A stretch of DNA of 64,000 nt from Desulfovibrio piger (GCF_012843875.1 NZ_JABAFY010000004.1:1-64000), one strand, 5' to 3'. Shown: positions 26,499 to 38,293, counted from the first letter of the stretch. The notes: generated from the sequence alone by a model not told the origin. Made by a program: numbers and translations.

Positions 26499-27927
26499 CA
26501 TTTTGCTCCTTGGAAGAAAGACCTTGGGTCGGTATCCGCTTCTGCCATCCCGTGATGGCGGAAAGGAAAAGGACGAGCAGCAGGGCCCAGGCGTAGGGCA
26601 TGAGGAGCGCGGAGGTGATGGGCGGGCTGACAAGGCCGTATTCGGCGGCGGCGTGGCTGACCGTATTGAACCAGAGCGCACAGACGATATGCCAGGGCAG
26701 CATATAGAAGATCGTACAGGCCGAGCAGCACAGCAGGTCGGCGGCGCGTTCGGGAGCTATGCCGAAACGCTGGGAGAGGGGCTTGACGAAGGTCGTACCC
26801 AGCAGGACTTCCGCAGGGACGTTGGCGGAAATGGGGATGGTGATCAGCACCGTGGAGGCGATGATCGTGATCTCGGCCTGACGGGCCGTCTTGATGAAGG
26901 TCTTCTGCACCTAGTTGACGATATCTTCCATGATGCCGCTTTCCATGACGAGCTGGATCACGCCAAGGATGAAGAGGATGAAGATGATGCCCCCCGTGAC
27001 GCCGCTCACGCCGTTCTCGAGCAGGCCGCTGCTCATGCCGCCGGTGGTGACGGGATGGAGCAGATCCGACAGGCTGAGGCGGCCTATGGCAAGGCCGATG
27101 ACGATGGCCGCGGCAATGCCCCAGGTGAGGGATTCGATGATATGGCGCCCAAGGAGCGAGGCCACGATGACGATCCCGAAGGCAAGCAGGAGCAGCAGGC
27201 AGGTGGGCGACATGGAGGCCGCGAACTGGGGCGGCGTGGAGACCGTGCCGCCACCGCCGAAGCAGGCAAAGACGATGGCGGAGATGGCGGCAGCCGTGAA
27301 GACCAGGGGCGCGCGGGTCCGGGTTATCTTCTGGATGTCAGCGTCCTGGGTGAAGGCGACGGTGATGTTGGAAGAGGAGATGGGGGAATAGCTGTCCCCC
27401 AGGGCGCCGCCGGAGAGGATGGCCACGGCCAGGAAGGCGGGGTCCGCCCCAAGGAAGACACCGGCCGGGAACATGACGGGCGTCAGCGCCAGGATGGTGC
27501 CGTTGGCGGTGCCGGTACCCAGTGAGAACAGCATGGCCGCCAGGAAGGTGATGACGGTGAACACACTGCCCTGGGCCCCTACGTTGAGCCCGAACCAGAG
27601 CAGCCCCTCGATGATGCCGCCGGCCTGCATGATCTGGCCGAAGACACTGGCAAAGATCCAGGAGGCACACAGCACGCCGACGCTCTTGTTGTTGAACCCG
27701 CGCAGGACGGTCGCGCAGTATTCCTTGGGCGTCTTGGAGAGGAAAAGGCCGATGCAGATGGCGGCAAAGCCGATGCTCCAGAAGTTCTTTGGCGTGGCCG
27801 GCCCGTGCAGGGACAACCATAAGAGGCCGCAGATAAGCAGGAGCAGGGGGATGGCTGCCCCCCACTTTCCCCCCCACATCTTGAGGGCAGCGTTGTATTC
27901 GCTCTCGGGGCGGTTCGGGACTGACAT
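26482..27927 (-). pseudogene. NhaC-family antiporter gene with internal TAG stop
   Basis: The frame opens at 27927 (MSVPNRPESEYN, GGAGG upstream) and encodes NhaC-type sequence for 338 residues, then meets TAG at 26911-26913. The same frame continues without shift for 142 codons (VQKTFIKTARQAEITIIASTV...PHIVCALW-like segments) to the TAA at 26482, giving 481 codons in all, the usual NhaC length. A single CAG-to-TAG change would explain it. The truncated product would lack the last helices. NhaC proteins are sodium/proton antiporters, or exchangers of organic acids such as malate/lactate (MleN). Confidence 0.8.
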
Positions 27928-27971
27928 GAAGTACCTCCAGTAAATGTTTACGTGGAGCAGTCCTCCACGTG

Positions 27972-28655
27972 TTATGAAGGCAATTCCGGATCTTGCGGGC
28001 CGTTGGCCGGGCCCTGGCGGCACGCCTTGCGATAGCTGTAGAGCGTATATTTGGAGATGCCCATGATGGAGGCGATATGTTCGACCATGCCCTTGAAGCG
28101 GAAGGCTCCGTGCTGGTCGAACTGGGCTATCAGGGCGATGCGTTCTTCCCTGTCCAGCTCTGTGGGGAGCTTGCCGAATTGCTGCAGTACCTTGCGGACG
28201 ATGGCTTCCATGGTCTCTTCCGAGGTGGCGGCAAAGGTCTCCTGGGTACCGTCATTGCGGCTGTCTCCGGCGGGGGCCGTGCGTATCTGGTCTTCCAGGG
28301 CGGCGATGGCGGCCATCTGGCGGGAGATGTTCTGGTTGATGCACATGGCGAAGACAGGCACGCCCTTGTCGTCCTTGATGTAGACCAGTGATCCGCGCAG
28401 GGGTTCGCCATGGCGGCCCTGGGCGCGGTAGGGGCGCACGTCCGGCGCATCGGCGCCATAGCGGCTCAGGTGGTTGATGAGGAAATCGGTTGCCGGAGCT
28501 CCGGGGGCTCTTTTGGTCACTTCGCCGGCGATATGGACCAGGGAGGATTCGAGACGGCTGAGGTCGTGGATGGCGATCTCGTAGTCACGCCCCCAAAAAG
28601 CGACCAGCCCGTCGGCGATCCTGCACAAATTTTCCAGAAGAGTTTTCTTGTCCAT
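27972..28655 (-). CDS. YheO/DauR-type PAS-HTH transcription regulator
   Basis: A 227-residue DNA-binding regulator. Residues 1-115 form a YheO-like PAS domain (AFWGRDYEIAIHDLSRLESSLVHIAGEV, with LVYIKDDKGVPVFAMCINQNIS), and the C-terminal 60 residues form an HTH_22 domain (REERIALIAQFDQHGAFRFKGMVEHIASIMGISKYTLYSYRK). The ATG at 28655 follows GGAG. It is upstream of, and co-directional with, nhaC-mmgE-ridA and is the obvious local regulator. DauR, the best-known member, controls D-arginine catabolism and responds to the substrate; here the inducer is unknown. Confidence 0.88.
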   Translation of the reverse strand: MDKKTLLENLCRIADGLVAFWGRDYEIAIHDLSRLESSLVHIAGEVTKRAPGAPATDFLINHLSRYGADAPDVRPYRAQGRHGEPLRGSLVYIKDDKGVPVFAMCINQNISRQMAAIAALEDQIRTAPAGDSRNDGTQETFAATSEETMEAIVRKVLQQFGKLPTELDREERIALIAQFDQHGAFRFKGMVEHIASIMGISKYTLYSYRKACRQGPANGPQDPELPS

Positions 28656-28703
28656 GTGGAACTCCATGAGGTGAATATACGGGGTGGCTCTCGATTTGTA
28701 AAC

Positions 28704-28736
28704 TATTTTTTGTACAACAAAAAATTTTTTGTATAA
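28704..28736. promoter_or_regulatory. Twin ATTTTTTGTA repeats, candidate operator/promoter
   Basis: ATTTTTTGTACA (28705) and ATTTTTTGTATA (28724) are direct repeats spaced 19 bp, about two helical turns, in an AT-rich block just upstream of the YheO-type gene. They could be regulator sites within its own promoter. Confidence 0.4.
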
Positions 28737-28750
28737 AAATTTTCGGGTAT

Positions 28751-28790
28751 GAAAAAGCCGCATTGCGGTTTCCCGCAATGCGGCTTGTTT
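28751..28790. terminator. Terminator of the ATP synthase operon
   Basis: AAGCCGCATTGCGG and CCGCAATGCGGCTT pair perfectly over 14 bp; on the minus strand the stem ends in TTTTTC, about 22 bp past the atpC stop. On the plus strand GTTTTAA follows. Confidence 0.9.
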
Positions 28791-28811
28791 TAATCAGGAG
28801 ACTGATTGCCG

Positions 28812-29213
28812 CTAGCGCAACTGGGCCACATGCAGGCGCTCGACGGCGCGCTGCAGAGCGGCTTCCGCTCTGGCATGGTCCACATCATCGGCCTGGCTGG
28901 CCATGCGCTTTTCGGCGCGCTCCTTGGCGGCCTGGGCGCGGGCGGTGTCGATGTCTTCGGCCAGTTCGGCCGATTCCGCCAGCACGGTCAGGACCTTGTT
29001 GTTCACATCGGCAAAGCCGCCGGAGATGAACACGTTGTGCTGCTTGCCGCCTTCAGTATAGCGCAGATTGCCAATCTTGAGGGCAGAGAGCAGGGAGACG
29101 TGATGCGGCAGCACGCCAAACTCACCCATGACGCCGGGGCACACGGCCATATCCACCTGAGCGCTGACAACGGTCTTGTCAGGTGTCACCACTTCCAGTT
29201 GCAGCATGCTCAT
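28812..29213 (-). CDS. atpC: ATP synthase epsilon subunit
   Basis: Central-stalk subunit of F1. The 133-residue protein has the beta-sandwich N-terminal domain (MLQLEVVTPDKTVVSAQVD, GEFGVLPHH) and the two-helix C-terminal domain (AEDIDTARAQAAKERAE). AAGGAG precedes the first ATG; an internal ATG two codons later is less well placed. Last gene of the operon, followed by the terminator at 28751. Confidence 0.95.
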   Translation of the reverse strand: MSMLQLEVVTPDKTVVSAQVDMAVCPGVMGEFGVLPHHVSLLSALKIGNLRYTEGGKQHNVFISGGFADVNNKVLTVLAESAELAEDIDTARAQAAKERAEKRMASQADDVDHARAEAALQRAVERLHVAQLR

Positions 29214-29222
29214 GGGCGCTCC

Positions 29223-30656
<1,434 letters not shown>

Positions 30657-31538
30657 TTACCCGTTCAGCGCTTCTGCGCCGCCGACGATGTCGATGAGTT
30701 CGCTGGTGATGGAAGCCTGCCGTGTCTTGTTGTAGAGCAGGGTCAACGTATTGATCATCTCGTTACAGTTACGCGTCGCGTTGTCCATAGCGGCCATGCG
30801 CGCAGCGTGTTCACTGGCAGACGTATCCAGCATTCCCCGGTAGACCTGAACCTTGATGTAGCGGGGGAGCAGCTCGGCCAGAAGGGCTTCTTCCTGCGGT
30901 TCGTAAACGTACTCGCAGTGGGCTTCTTCCTGACCTTCTTCCGCTTCCGCCTCAGGGGCAGCCAGGGGCAGCAGGCTCAGTGTGCGCGGGGGCTGATGCC
31001 CCATGGACACAAACTCGCCGTACACCATCCAGACTTCATCAAAAGCAAAGGTTTCGTAGCCGTGAATGACTTCCTGCGCGATGGAGCTGGCCAGCGAAAA
31101 GTCCAGGCTGCCCATACGGTCACCGTAAGCGACCGAGATGTCGTAGCCGGCCTTGCGCACAGCGTCGCGTCCTTTGCGGCCCATGCAGGCGAAGGTGACC
31201 TTCATACCGGCATTGGTTTTTTCAGCAGCGAGCTTCAGGGCCGTGGTGATGATGTTGCCGTTGAAGCTGCCGCACAGACCACGATCGGACGTGACCAGCA
31301 CGATGGCGCAGTTTTTCTTTTCCTCATGCTCGGCCAGCAGCGGATGGGCAGTGCCCTCCACCTTGCGGGCAAGCTCGGCCAGGACCTGGCGATACTTGCC
31401 GGCATACGGCCGGAAGCGTTCGATGCGGGCCTGCGCGCCGCGCAGTTTCGCCGAGGCCACCATGTTCATGGCCTTGGTGATCTGCTTGGTCTTGCCGACC
31501 CCCACGATTTTCATTTTTACGTCTTTGAGTGAAGGCAT
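30657..31538 (-). CDS. atpG: ATP synthase gamma subunit
   Basis: Rotor shaft subunit of F1, 293 residues. Conserved N-terminal coiled-coil start (MPSLKDVKMKIVGVGKTKQITKAMNMVASAKL), SDRGLCGSFN, and the C-terminal helix (ARMAAMDNATRNCNEMINTLTLLYNKTRQASITSEL). The acidic segment AAPEAEAEEGQEEAHCEY (about residues 190-207) is a longer insertion than in E. coli. Lies between atpA and atpD as usual. Confidence 0.97.
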   Translation of the reverse strand: MPSLKDVKMKIVGVGKTKQITKAMNMVASAKLRGAQARIERFRPYAGKYRQVLAELARKVEGTAHPLLAEHEEKKNCAIVLVTSDRGLCGSFNGNIITTALKLAAEKTNAGMKVTFACMGRKGRDAVRKAGYDISVAYGDRMGSLDFSLASSIAQEVIHGYETFAFDEVWMVYGEFVSMGHQPPRTLSLLPLAAPEAEAEEGQEEAHCEYVYEPQEEALLAELLPRYIKVQVYRGMLDTSASEHAARMAAMDNATRNCNEMINTLTLLYNKTRQASITSELIDIVGGAEALNG

Positions 31539-31555
31539 ATGGGTATCCCCCGGCG

Positions 31556-33064
<1,509 letters not shown>

Positions 33065-33067
33065 GTG

Positions 33068-33619
33068 CTATTCACCCCTCTTGAATGTCTCCCGAAGGAT
33101 CGCCAACTGCGCGCGCAGACTTGCGTCCAGCACTCGATCACCAACCTTGAGCACCACGCCCCCAAGGATGGAAGCATCCACATCAAAGGCAAGCTCAATG
33201 CTCGCCCCCGCCTTCTTTTCAAGCTCGGCCTTGAGTTCGGCCCGCTTGTTATCCGTAAGCTCCACGGCGGTAGTGAGCGTACCACGGATAATTCCTTTGG
33301 CGTCGTCAAGCAACTTGCCATACCAGCCGACAATCTCGCCGAGATAAGCCAGACGCTCTTTGTCGGCCAACAGCAGGCAGAAGTTGCTGACGGTTTTGTC
33401 CGCCTTGATTTTCTTAAGCAGCTTGCCCATCACAGCCTTTTTTTCATCGATGCTGATGACCGGGCTTTTCAGCGCGGCGTCCAGCTTCGGCGAGGCGGCA
33501 AGCATGTCTCCCAGCGCGGCGAGATCGCTCCCGTAACGCGAGAGGGCCTCATCCCCTTGTTGTTTGCCCAGCGCAAATATGGCGCCGGCATATCTGCGAG
33601 CAACTATCGCGTCCGTCAA
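33068..33619 (-). CDS. atpH: ATP synthase delta subunit
   Basis: Peripheral-stalk cap joining F1 to the b dimer, 183 residues. Helical N-terminal domain (VARRYAGAIFALGKQQGDEAL) and the conserved C-terminal strand region (VDASILGGVVLKVGDRVLDASLRAQLAIL). Its start overlaps the end of atpF by 4 nt, indicating translational coupling. Confidence 0.95.
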   Translation of the reverse strand: MTDAIVARRYAGAIFALGKQQGDEALSRYGSDLAALGDMLAASPKLDAALKSPVISIDEKKAVMGKLLKKIKADKTVSNFCLLLADKERLAYLGEIVGWYGKLLDDAKGIIRGTLTTAVELTDNKRAELKAELEKKAGASIELAFDVDASILGGVVLKVGDRVLDASLRAQLAILRETFKRGE

Positions 33620-34203
33620 TGGAGCACCACCTTGTTGAGGGAGTTGGTAATGAGCTTTTCATGCTCGGCGGCGGTCAGCTTTTCAGCCAGGACCTTTTCC
33701 GCTGCGTCCACAATCTCATCGGCAATGGCGGCGCGCACTTCGGCCAGCATGGCGCGGCCTTCGTTCTCGGCAGTGCGACGAGCCTGTTGCACAATCTGTT
33801 CGGCCTGACGCTTGGCTTCTTCGACGACGGCCTGCTTCACGCTTTCGGCCTGAGCGAGGCTTTCATCGAGGATGGCCTTGCGTTCGGACTCAAGGTTGCT
33901 GATGCGCTTTTCCACTTCATCCAGGCGCTTCTGGGCTTCAGCGCGGCGGGCTTCCAGATCCTGGAGGTCCTGGCTGATGCGGGCGCGGCGGCCGGAGAAG
34001 AACTTGCGGGCCAGACCGCCCACGAAGTACCACAGGATACCGGCGAAGATGATGAAGTTGAGCACACGCCAGCCAAAGTCGCCCCAGCGCGGCGCGTCAT
34101 GCCCTTCAGAGGCCTGCGCCCCCACGGCGAAAAGCAGCGTAAGCGCAAGGACAGGCACCATAACTCGCGTCAAGCCCAGCCCAGCGTGTTTCCATTTGCT
34201 CAA
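33616..34203 (-). CDS. atpF: ATP synthase b subunit, with signal-like N terminus
   Basis: Peripheral-stalk subunit, about 195 residues. An N-terminal hydrophobic segment ending in AVGAQASEG looks like a signal peptide, then a membrane helix (FGWRVLNFIIFAGILWYFVGGLARKFF) and a long charged coiled coil. The start is taken as TTG at 34203, with AAGGGGG upstream; the region above has no better start. A second b-type gene lies upstream, so the stalk is probably a b/b' heterodimer. The signal-like extension before the helix is known in some delta-proteobacteria. Confidence 0.85.
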   Translation of the reverse strand: MSKWKHAGLGLTRVMVPVLALTLLFAVGAQASEGHDAPRWGDFGWRVLNFIIFAGILWYFVGGLARKFFSGRRARISQDLQDLEARRAEAQKRLDEVEKRISNLESERKAILDESLAQAESVKQAVVEEAKRQAEQIVQQARRTAENEGRAMLAEVRAAIADEIVDAAEKVLAEKLTAAEHEKLITNSLNKVVLH

Positions 34204-34309
34204 AGCCCACCCCCTTGATTGGGTTTCTCTTGATTCTTTACCCTCGCGGTCCGAAGACCGCCCGAAAAACCACCGAGCTCGCGCGTGGCACAGTGGCAGA
34301 AACGGCGTA

Positions 34310-34729
34310 CTAGCCACGCAGCACACGCTCGGCCAGCTGGCCGGAGAGCGTGGCGACCTGACCGCGCAGTTCCTTCAGGGAAGCATCGGCTTCGGCCTGC
34401 AGGTTGCGACGGGTCTCGGCAATGATTTCCTGGGCGCGCTTCTGGGCTTCAGCCACCAGGCTGGCCTGTTCGGCGGCGCCGGCTTCGCGGGCCTTTTCGC
34501 GGTTCTGGCCTGCATCCTGACGGGCGCGGGTCAGCTGGTTGTCATAGTCGGAAAGGCGCTGTTCGGCCTGGTATTCGTAGGATTCGGATTCGCCGGACAT
34601 ATCGTCCATGACGGCTTTGCGTTTGCGGATGATTTCGCGGATGGGGCGAATCAGAAGGAGGTTCAGCACGTACAGTGCGATGAAGAAGTTCACCAACTGG
34701 AAAACCAAGGTGATATTAAGGTCCAACAT
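34310..34729 (-). CDS. ATP synthase b' subunit
   Basis: 139 residues: one N-terminal membrane helix (LDLNITLVFQLVNFFIALYVLNLLLIRPIREII) followed by a charged coiled coil ending LAERVLRG. First gene of the operon, with GGGAGG upstream of the ATG at 34729. Together with atpF it likely makes the two-chain stalk. atpB and atpE (a and c subunits) are absent here and presumably lie elsewhere, as in other Desulfovibrio. Confidence 0.9.
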   Translation of the reverse strand: MLDLNITLVFQLVNFFIALYVLNLLLIRPIREIIRKRKAVMDDMSGESESYEYQAEQRLSDYDNQLTRARQDAGQNREKAREAGAAEQASLVAEAQKRAQEIIAETRRNLQAEADASLKELRGQVATLSGQLAERVLRG

Positions 34730-34773
34730 TACCGTATCCTCCCTCTGGACGGTGTGATGTTCAAAGCTTTTAT

Positions 34774-34802
34774 AAAATACCCTCAACAAGGGGTTATGTC
34801 AA
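34774..34802 (-). promoter_or_regulatory. Sigma70-type promoter of the atp operon
   Basis: Minus strand TTGACA (34802-34797), a 17-bp spacer and TATTTT (34779-34774), ending about 45 bp before the b' ATG. The rest of the 303-bp gap (34803-35032) is AT-rich with no gene. Confidence 0.7.
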
Positions 34803-35032
34803 AGGGTATTGGTGACAAAATTCGCAAAGTCTTCGCATCTGCACAAACAATTTTATGATATTTTTCATATGTTTTCGTAAAAATCAAGTAATTTTAAGCC
34901 ATTATCTCAACCAATAAAAAGCGGGATCTCTTGGGAAAAATGCGCGGCCGCAAGGGCGAAAGAAGGCAGAGCGCGGCAGGAGCCGTCAATTTTTGGACAG
35001 CGGCTCACGCTTCGCGGACTATCCGGGACCTC

Positions 35033-36094
35033 TCAGACCAGCAGCCACTGCTCCGCATCATAGCCGGCGGCAGCCAGCCAGCGGGCGGCATCCTCGTCGG
35101 CGCCGTGGGCGGTGAGGGCGTTGAGCAGGAAACAGCGTCCCGGCCCGGGCAGTCCGTCCCGGCCGATGACCGGCACGCCGTGCACCTTCTGCCCGATCTT
35201 TTTGGGATCGATGTCCACGAAAGCGGCCACCTGCACGCCTTTTTCCCACAGGGGGGCCAGACGGCGGCGCGCCACCTTGCCCGCGCCCAGTAGGTAGACC
35301 CGCGGATGCCAGGGGTTGTGGCGTTCCAGCCAGCGGGCCAGCCAGAGGGCGCGCAACTGGTTGTTGGCGGCCTCGCAATAGCGGCTGTCGCTGCGGGTGG
35401 CCCGGCGCGGCGGATCGTTCCAGACCAGCAGCTCCTGCGGCAGCTTGGCCATGCGCACTCCGGCGTGCAGCCAGCGCAGCCACAACTCCCAGTCCTCGGC
35501 AAAAAAACCGTCGGCATAGCCGCCGTGCAGCCGGGGCAGCTCGCGCCGGAACATGACCGAAGGATGGCTGACGGGCGTATCGCGAAAACGGTTGCGGCTG
35601 ATGGCCTCATGATCCAGCAGGCCGTTCTGCCAGTCCACGAAATGGGCAAAGCCGCGCGCGGTCTCGCGGTCGCCGCCAAAATGTACCCGCGTGGCCAGCA
35701 GGCCCGTCTCGGGATGTTCCGCCATCCAGGCGGCCTGCAGGGCCAGGCGTTGCGGGTGGCAGACATCATCGGCGTCCATGCGGGCGATGAGCGCGCCCCG
35801 GGCGGACTCCAGACCGGCGTTGAGCGCGCCGGGCAGGCCCTCATGCGGACGATGCAGGACGCGCAGGCAGGGATATTCCGCCGCCAGGGCATCCAGCAGG
35901 GCCGCCGTGCCGTCGGTGGAACCGTCATCGACGGCCAGCACCTCGAAGCCCGGTACGGGGGCGTCCGGCGCGGCTTCCTGCCGGGCCAGGGAACGGATGG
36001 CCACGCGCAGGGGCTCTTCCCCCTCTGCGGTCAGGGGCAGGGAAGCGCCGTTCCAGACCGGCAGCAGGACGGTCACCAGCGGGCTAGCAGACAT
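35033..36094 (-). CDS. Family 2 glycosyltransferase fused to a Rossmann-like domain
   Basis: A 353-residue protein. The N-terminal 240 residues are GT-A family 2: VTVLLPVWNG, VDDGSTDGT, the nucleotide-sugar DxD motif in ARMDADD, and HPSVMFRRELPR with FAEDWELWLR acidic active-site segment. Residues about 265-345 form a second unit (VYLLGAGKVARRRLAPLWEKG, VDIDPKKIG, VPVIGRDGLP) resembling the NAD-binding-like cap seen in sugar-modifying enzymes. GGGAGGAG precedes the ATG at 36094. Donor and acceptor are unknown; no surface polysaccharide genes sit next to it. Confidence 0.8.
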   Translation of the reverse strand: MSASPLVTVLLPVWNGASLPLTAEGEEPLRVAIRSLARQEAAPDAPVPGFEVLAVDDGSTDGTAALLDALAAEYPCLRVLHRPHEGLPGALNAGLESARGALIARMDADDVCHPQRLALQAAWMAEHPETGLLATRVHFGGDRETARGFAHFVDWQNGLLDHEAISRNRFRDTPVSHPSVMFRRELPRLHGGYADGFFAEDWELWLRWLHAGVRMAKLPQELLVWNDPPRRATRSDSRYCEAANNQLRALWLARWLERHNPWHPRVYLLGAGKVARRRLAPLWEKGVQVAAFVDIDPKKIGQKVHGVPVIGRDGLPGPGRCFLLNALTAHGADEDAARWLAAAGYDAEQWLLV

Positions 36095-36162
36095 GTCTCC
36101 TCCCAAAAAACGCACGGGGAGCGCATCAGGCCGCTATGGGCGTGACGCGCTCCCCGTGATGA

Positions 36163-36681
36163 TCAATGACGCAGCAGGGTCCGCACTGCCAGGCACAGTT
36201 CCGTGATGCTCTGGCGGGCGTCCAGTTCGTGGTGGGCGGCGTCCCGGTACAGGGGCAGGCGGGCTTCCAGCACCTCGCGCACTTCATCGTCCAAGCTCTT
36301 GCCGGTGAGGCTGGGGCGCTGGGCCTCCAGCGGATTGCGCCGCAGGCGGGCGGCCAGCACCTCCACCGGGGCGGACAAAAAAAAGACCCGGCCATGCTCG
36401 CGCATATAGCGCCGGTTGGCCTCCGCCAGCACCATGCCGCCGCCGGTGGCCACCACGCCACGGCCCGCCAGCTCCTCACTGGCCAGGCGCAGGGATTCGC
36501 TCTCGCGACTGCGAAAGCCTTCCCAGCCCCAGCGCTCCACCATGGTGGCCACGTCCATGCCCAGACGTTCGCAGAGGTGGTGGTCCGTATCGCAGTAGGG
36601 CACGTCCAGCACTTCGGACAGGGCCTTGCCCAGCGTGGTCTTGCCGCAGGCCCGCGGGCCCACAAGATAGATCAGGGACAT
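36163..36681 (-). CDS. aroK: Shikimate kinase
   Basis: Phosphorylates shikimate in aromatic amino-acid synthesis. 172 residues: P-loop GPRACGKTT (8-16), the CDTDHHL segment (residues 30-36; DTD binds Mg and shikimate), WGWEGFRSRES with the shikimate-binding Arg, and ATGGGMVL. LTGKSLDDE near residue 118 is the lid region. GGAGG precedes the ATG at 36681, 9 nt after the aminopeptidase stop. Confidence 0.95.
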   Translation of the reverse strand: MSLIYLVGPRACGKTTLGKALSEVLDVPYCDTDHHLCERLGMDVATMVERWGWEGFRSRESESLRLASEELAGRGVVATGGGMVLAEANRRYMREHGRVFFLSAPVEVLAARLRRNPLEAQRPSLTGKSLDDEVREVLEARLPLYRDAAHHELDARQSITELCLAVRTLLRH

Positions 36682-36690
36682 GGTGCCTCC

Positions 36691-37770
36691 CTAGAGGATG
36701 CGGTTGCCGTCGGCCGTGATGAGCACCGTGTATTCCCAGCGGATGCCGCCCCATTGCGGATAGTAGAGGCCGGGCTCCACCGTGACCACCATGCCTTCCT
36801 GCAGGACCTTGTCGCCGCGACGGCCCAGGCTGGGGGCCTCGTGCGTCTCCAGCCCCACGCCGTGGCCCAGGCCATGGGTGAACCAGGCCTCCACGCCCGC
36901 CTTCTCGAACACGCCCCGCGCCAGCGTATAGGCCTCGTGCAGGGGCAGGCCCGGCCGCATCTTGTCCAGGGCGGCCTGCTGGGCGTCACGCACCAGCTTC
37001 ATGGTCTCGCGGAACTCCTTGTGCGGCGCGTCGCCCACCCAGAAGGTGCGCGTCTGGTCGGAGCAATAGCCGTCCACGCGGCAGCCCACGTCCACCAGCA
37101 CCAGGCCGTTGTCCGGCAGCTTTTTCTCGCCGGGGATGGCGTGGGGCAGGGCCGCATTCTGGTCCACGGCCACGATGGACGGGAAGGCCAGTTCCGAAGC
37201 GCCGTTGTCGCGGAAATATTTTTCGATGGCCCAGGCCAGCTCGGCTTCGCTGCGGCCCGGTTGCAGCTGGCTTTCCTCCAGCCAGCGCAGCATGGCGTGG
37301 TTGAGAGCGAAGGAACGCTCCAGGGCTTTGATCTCGTCCGCATCCTTGATGACGCGCAGCTCTTCCACCAGGCCGTCGGCGGCCTGCAGATGCGCGCCGC
37401 GTCCCACGGCACGGCCCAGCGAGCGGGCGAAATTGAGGCTCACGATCTCCGCCTCCAGGCCCAGGCGGCTGCCGCAACGCCGCATGAGCTGGCCGATCTC
37501 CGTGGCCGCGTCCGGGCCGTAGATGAGGATGCGGTCCTCGTCCCAGAGACGGGCCGCCGCATCCTTGTAGCGGGCGTCCGTGCAGAGCCAGTCCCGCCCG
37601 TCCGCGCAGATGACCAGGCGTCCCGCGCTCTCGTTGAGCTGCACGTCATGCAGCTCGAAGCCGGAAAGATAAAAACGGTTGGCAGCGTGGCTCACCAGCA
37701 GGGCATCCAGACCGCGGGCGCGCATCAGTTGGCGCAGGCGGTCGCGTCGGGCAGCATAGGGCGTGTTCAT
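36691..37770 (-). CDS. Xaa-Pro aminopeptidase (M24 family)
   Basis: Metallopeptidase that removes an N-terminal residue preceding proline; 359 residues. An N-terminal creatinase-like domain is followed by the pita-bread fold with the five metal ligands: LVDVGCRVDGYCSDQTRTF (two Asp), HGLGHGVGLETHEAP (His and the following Glu region) and VVTVEPGLYYP plus the C-terminal Glu. The start MNTPYAARRDRL is at 37770. Probably co-transcribed with aroK. Shorter than E. coli PepP (441). Confidence 0.9.
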   Translation of the reverse strand: MNTPYAARRDRLRQLMRARGLDALLVSHAANRFYLSGFELHDVQLNESAGRLVICADGRDWLCTDARYKDAAARLWDEDRILIYGPDAATEIGQLMRRCGSRLGLEAEIVSLNFARSLGRAVGRGAHLQAADGLVEELRVIKDADEIKALERSFALNHAMLRWLEESQLQPGRSEAELAWAIEKYFRDNGASELAFPSIVAVDQNAALPHAIPGEKKLPDNGLVLVDVGCRVDGYCSDQTRTFWVGDAPHKEFRETMKLVRDAQQAALDKMRPGLPLHEAYTLARGVFEKAGVEAWFTHGLGHGVGLETHEAPSLGRRGDKVLQEGMVVTVEPGLYYPQWGGIRWEYTVLITADGNRIL

Positions 37771-37808
37771 GCGAGGTTCCTTTGCAGGGAAGGCAGGGAG
37801 GGATGCAC

Positions 37809-37883
37809 GGGGGGAAGGGGGACCTTTTTGGAAAAAGGTCCCCCTTCCCCCCCGGACCCCCCAACCCTTCCAAAAACTTTTAT
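37809..37883 (+). repeat. Intergenic hairpin element, copy C
   Basis: Perfect 20-bp stem (37809-37852) GGGGGGAAGGGGGACCTTTT / AAAAGGTCCCCCTTCCCCCC with loop TGGA, followed by CGGACCCCCCAACCCTTCCAAAAACTTTTA. Unlike most copies it points away from any nearby gene, lying upstream of the aminopeptidase on the opposite strand. Confidence 0.85.
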
Positions 37884-38161
37884 TCAGGCCGGTATGGCAG
37901 GTCCCCGTCTGGCGGACACAGGGCATGGCATCGTGCGCTGCCGTCGGGCGAGGCTTTGGGGACAAGGTGGCATCTTAGCCGCCGTCCGGCCCGGACGCAA
38001 TGGCCGGGTTTGCGGAAGGAAATACGGCGGAGATGCCGGGGCCGCTCTTCCTGCCGGAAGGTCATATTGGAGGCACAGGCGGCTCCACTCTGGCCCTGGC
38101 TGAGTATTTGGGGAAGGTTATGGATCAGTCTCCCGGCCTCTTTTCCATGAACTTCCCCCTG

Positions 38162-38199
38162 AAAAACAAGAAAGCCTGTGTCCCCGGAGGGACACAGGC
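38162..38199 (-). terminator. Terminator of the GNAT-epimerase-ABC-F-mutT unit
   Basis: Minus-strand GCCTGTGTCCC-TCCG-GGGACACAGGC with TTTCTTGTTTTTC after it. It lies beyond copy D of the repeat, downstream of mutT. The rest of the 551-bp gap 37771-38321 has no gene I can support. Confidence 0.85.
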
Positions 38200-38210
38200 C
38201 GTGAAAGCGC

Positions 38211-38293
38211 GTTTGGGGAAGGAAGGGGGGAGTTTGAGGGGGGAAGGGAACCGCCTTTGTGCGCTAGCCAAAGGGGTTCCCTTCCCCCCTCAA
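38211..38293 (-). repeat. Intergenic hairpin element, copy D
   Basis: Hairpin 38234-38293 (TTGAGGGGGGAAGGGAACC pairing with GGTTCCCTTCCCCCCTCAA, one bulge), lying 29 bp after the mutT stop on the minus strand. Confidence 0.8.

Noticed and set aside
26911-26913. TAG in nhaC read as pyrrolysine
   Set aside because: TAG is used as an ordinary stop in many genes here (purB, pyrE, rnfD, rnfE, asd), and no pylT/pylS is seen in this window.
37809-37852. Long G/C palindrome considered as CRISPR repeat or transposon end
   Set aside because: No regular spacers, no array; copies are spread as single elements in gene gaps without a transposase.
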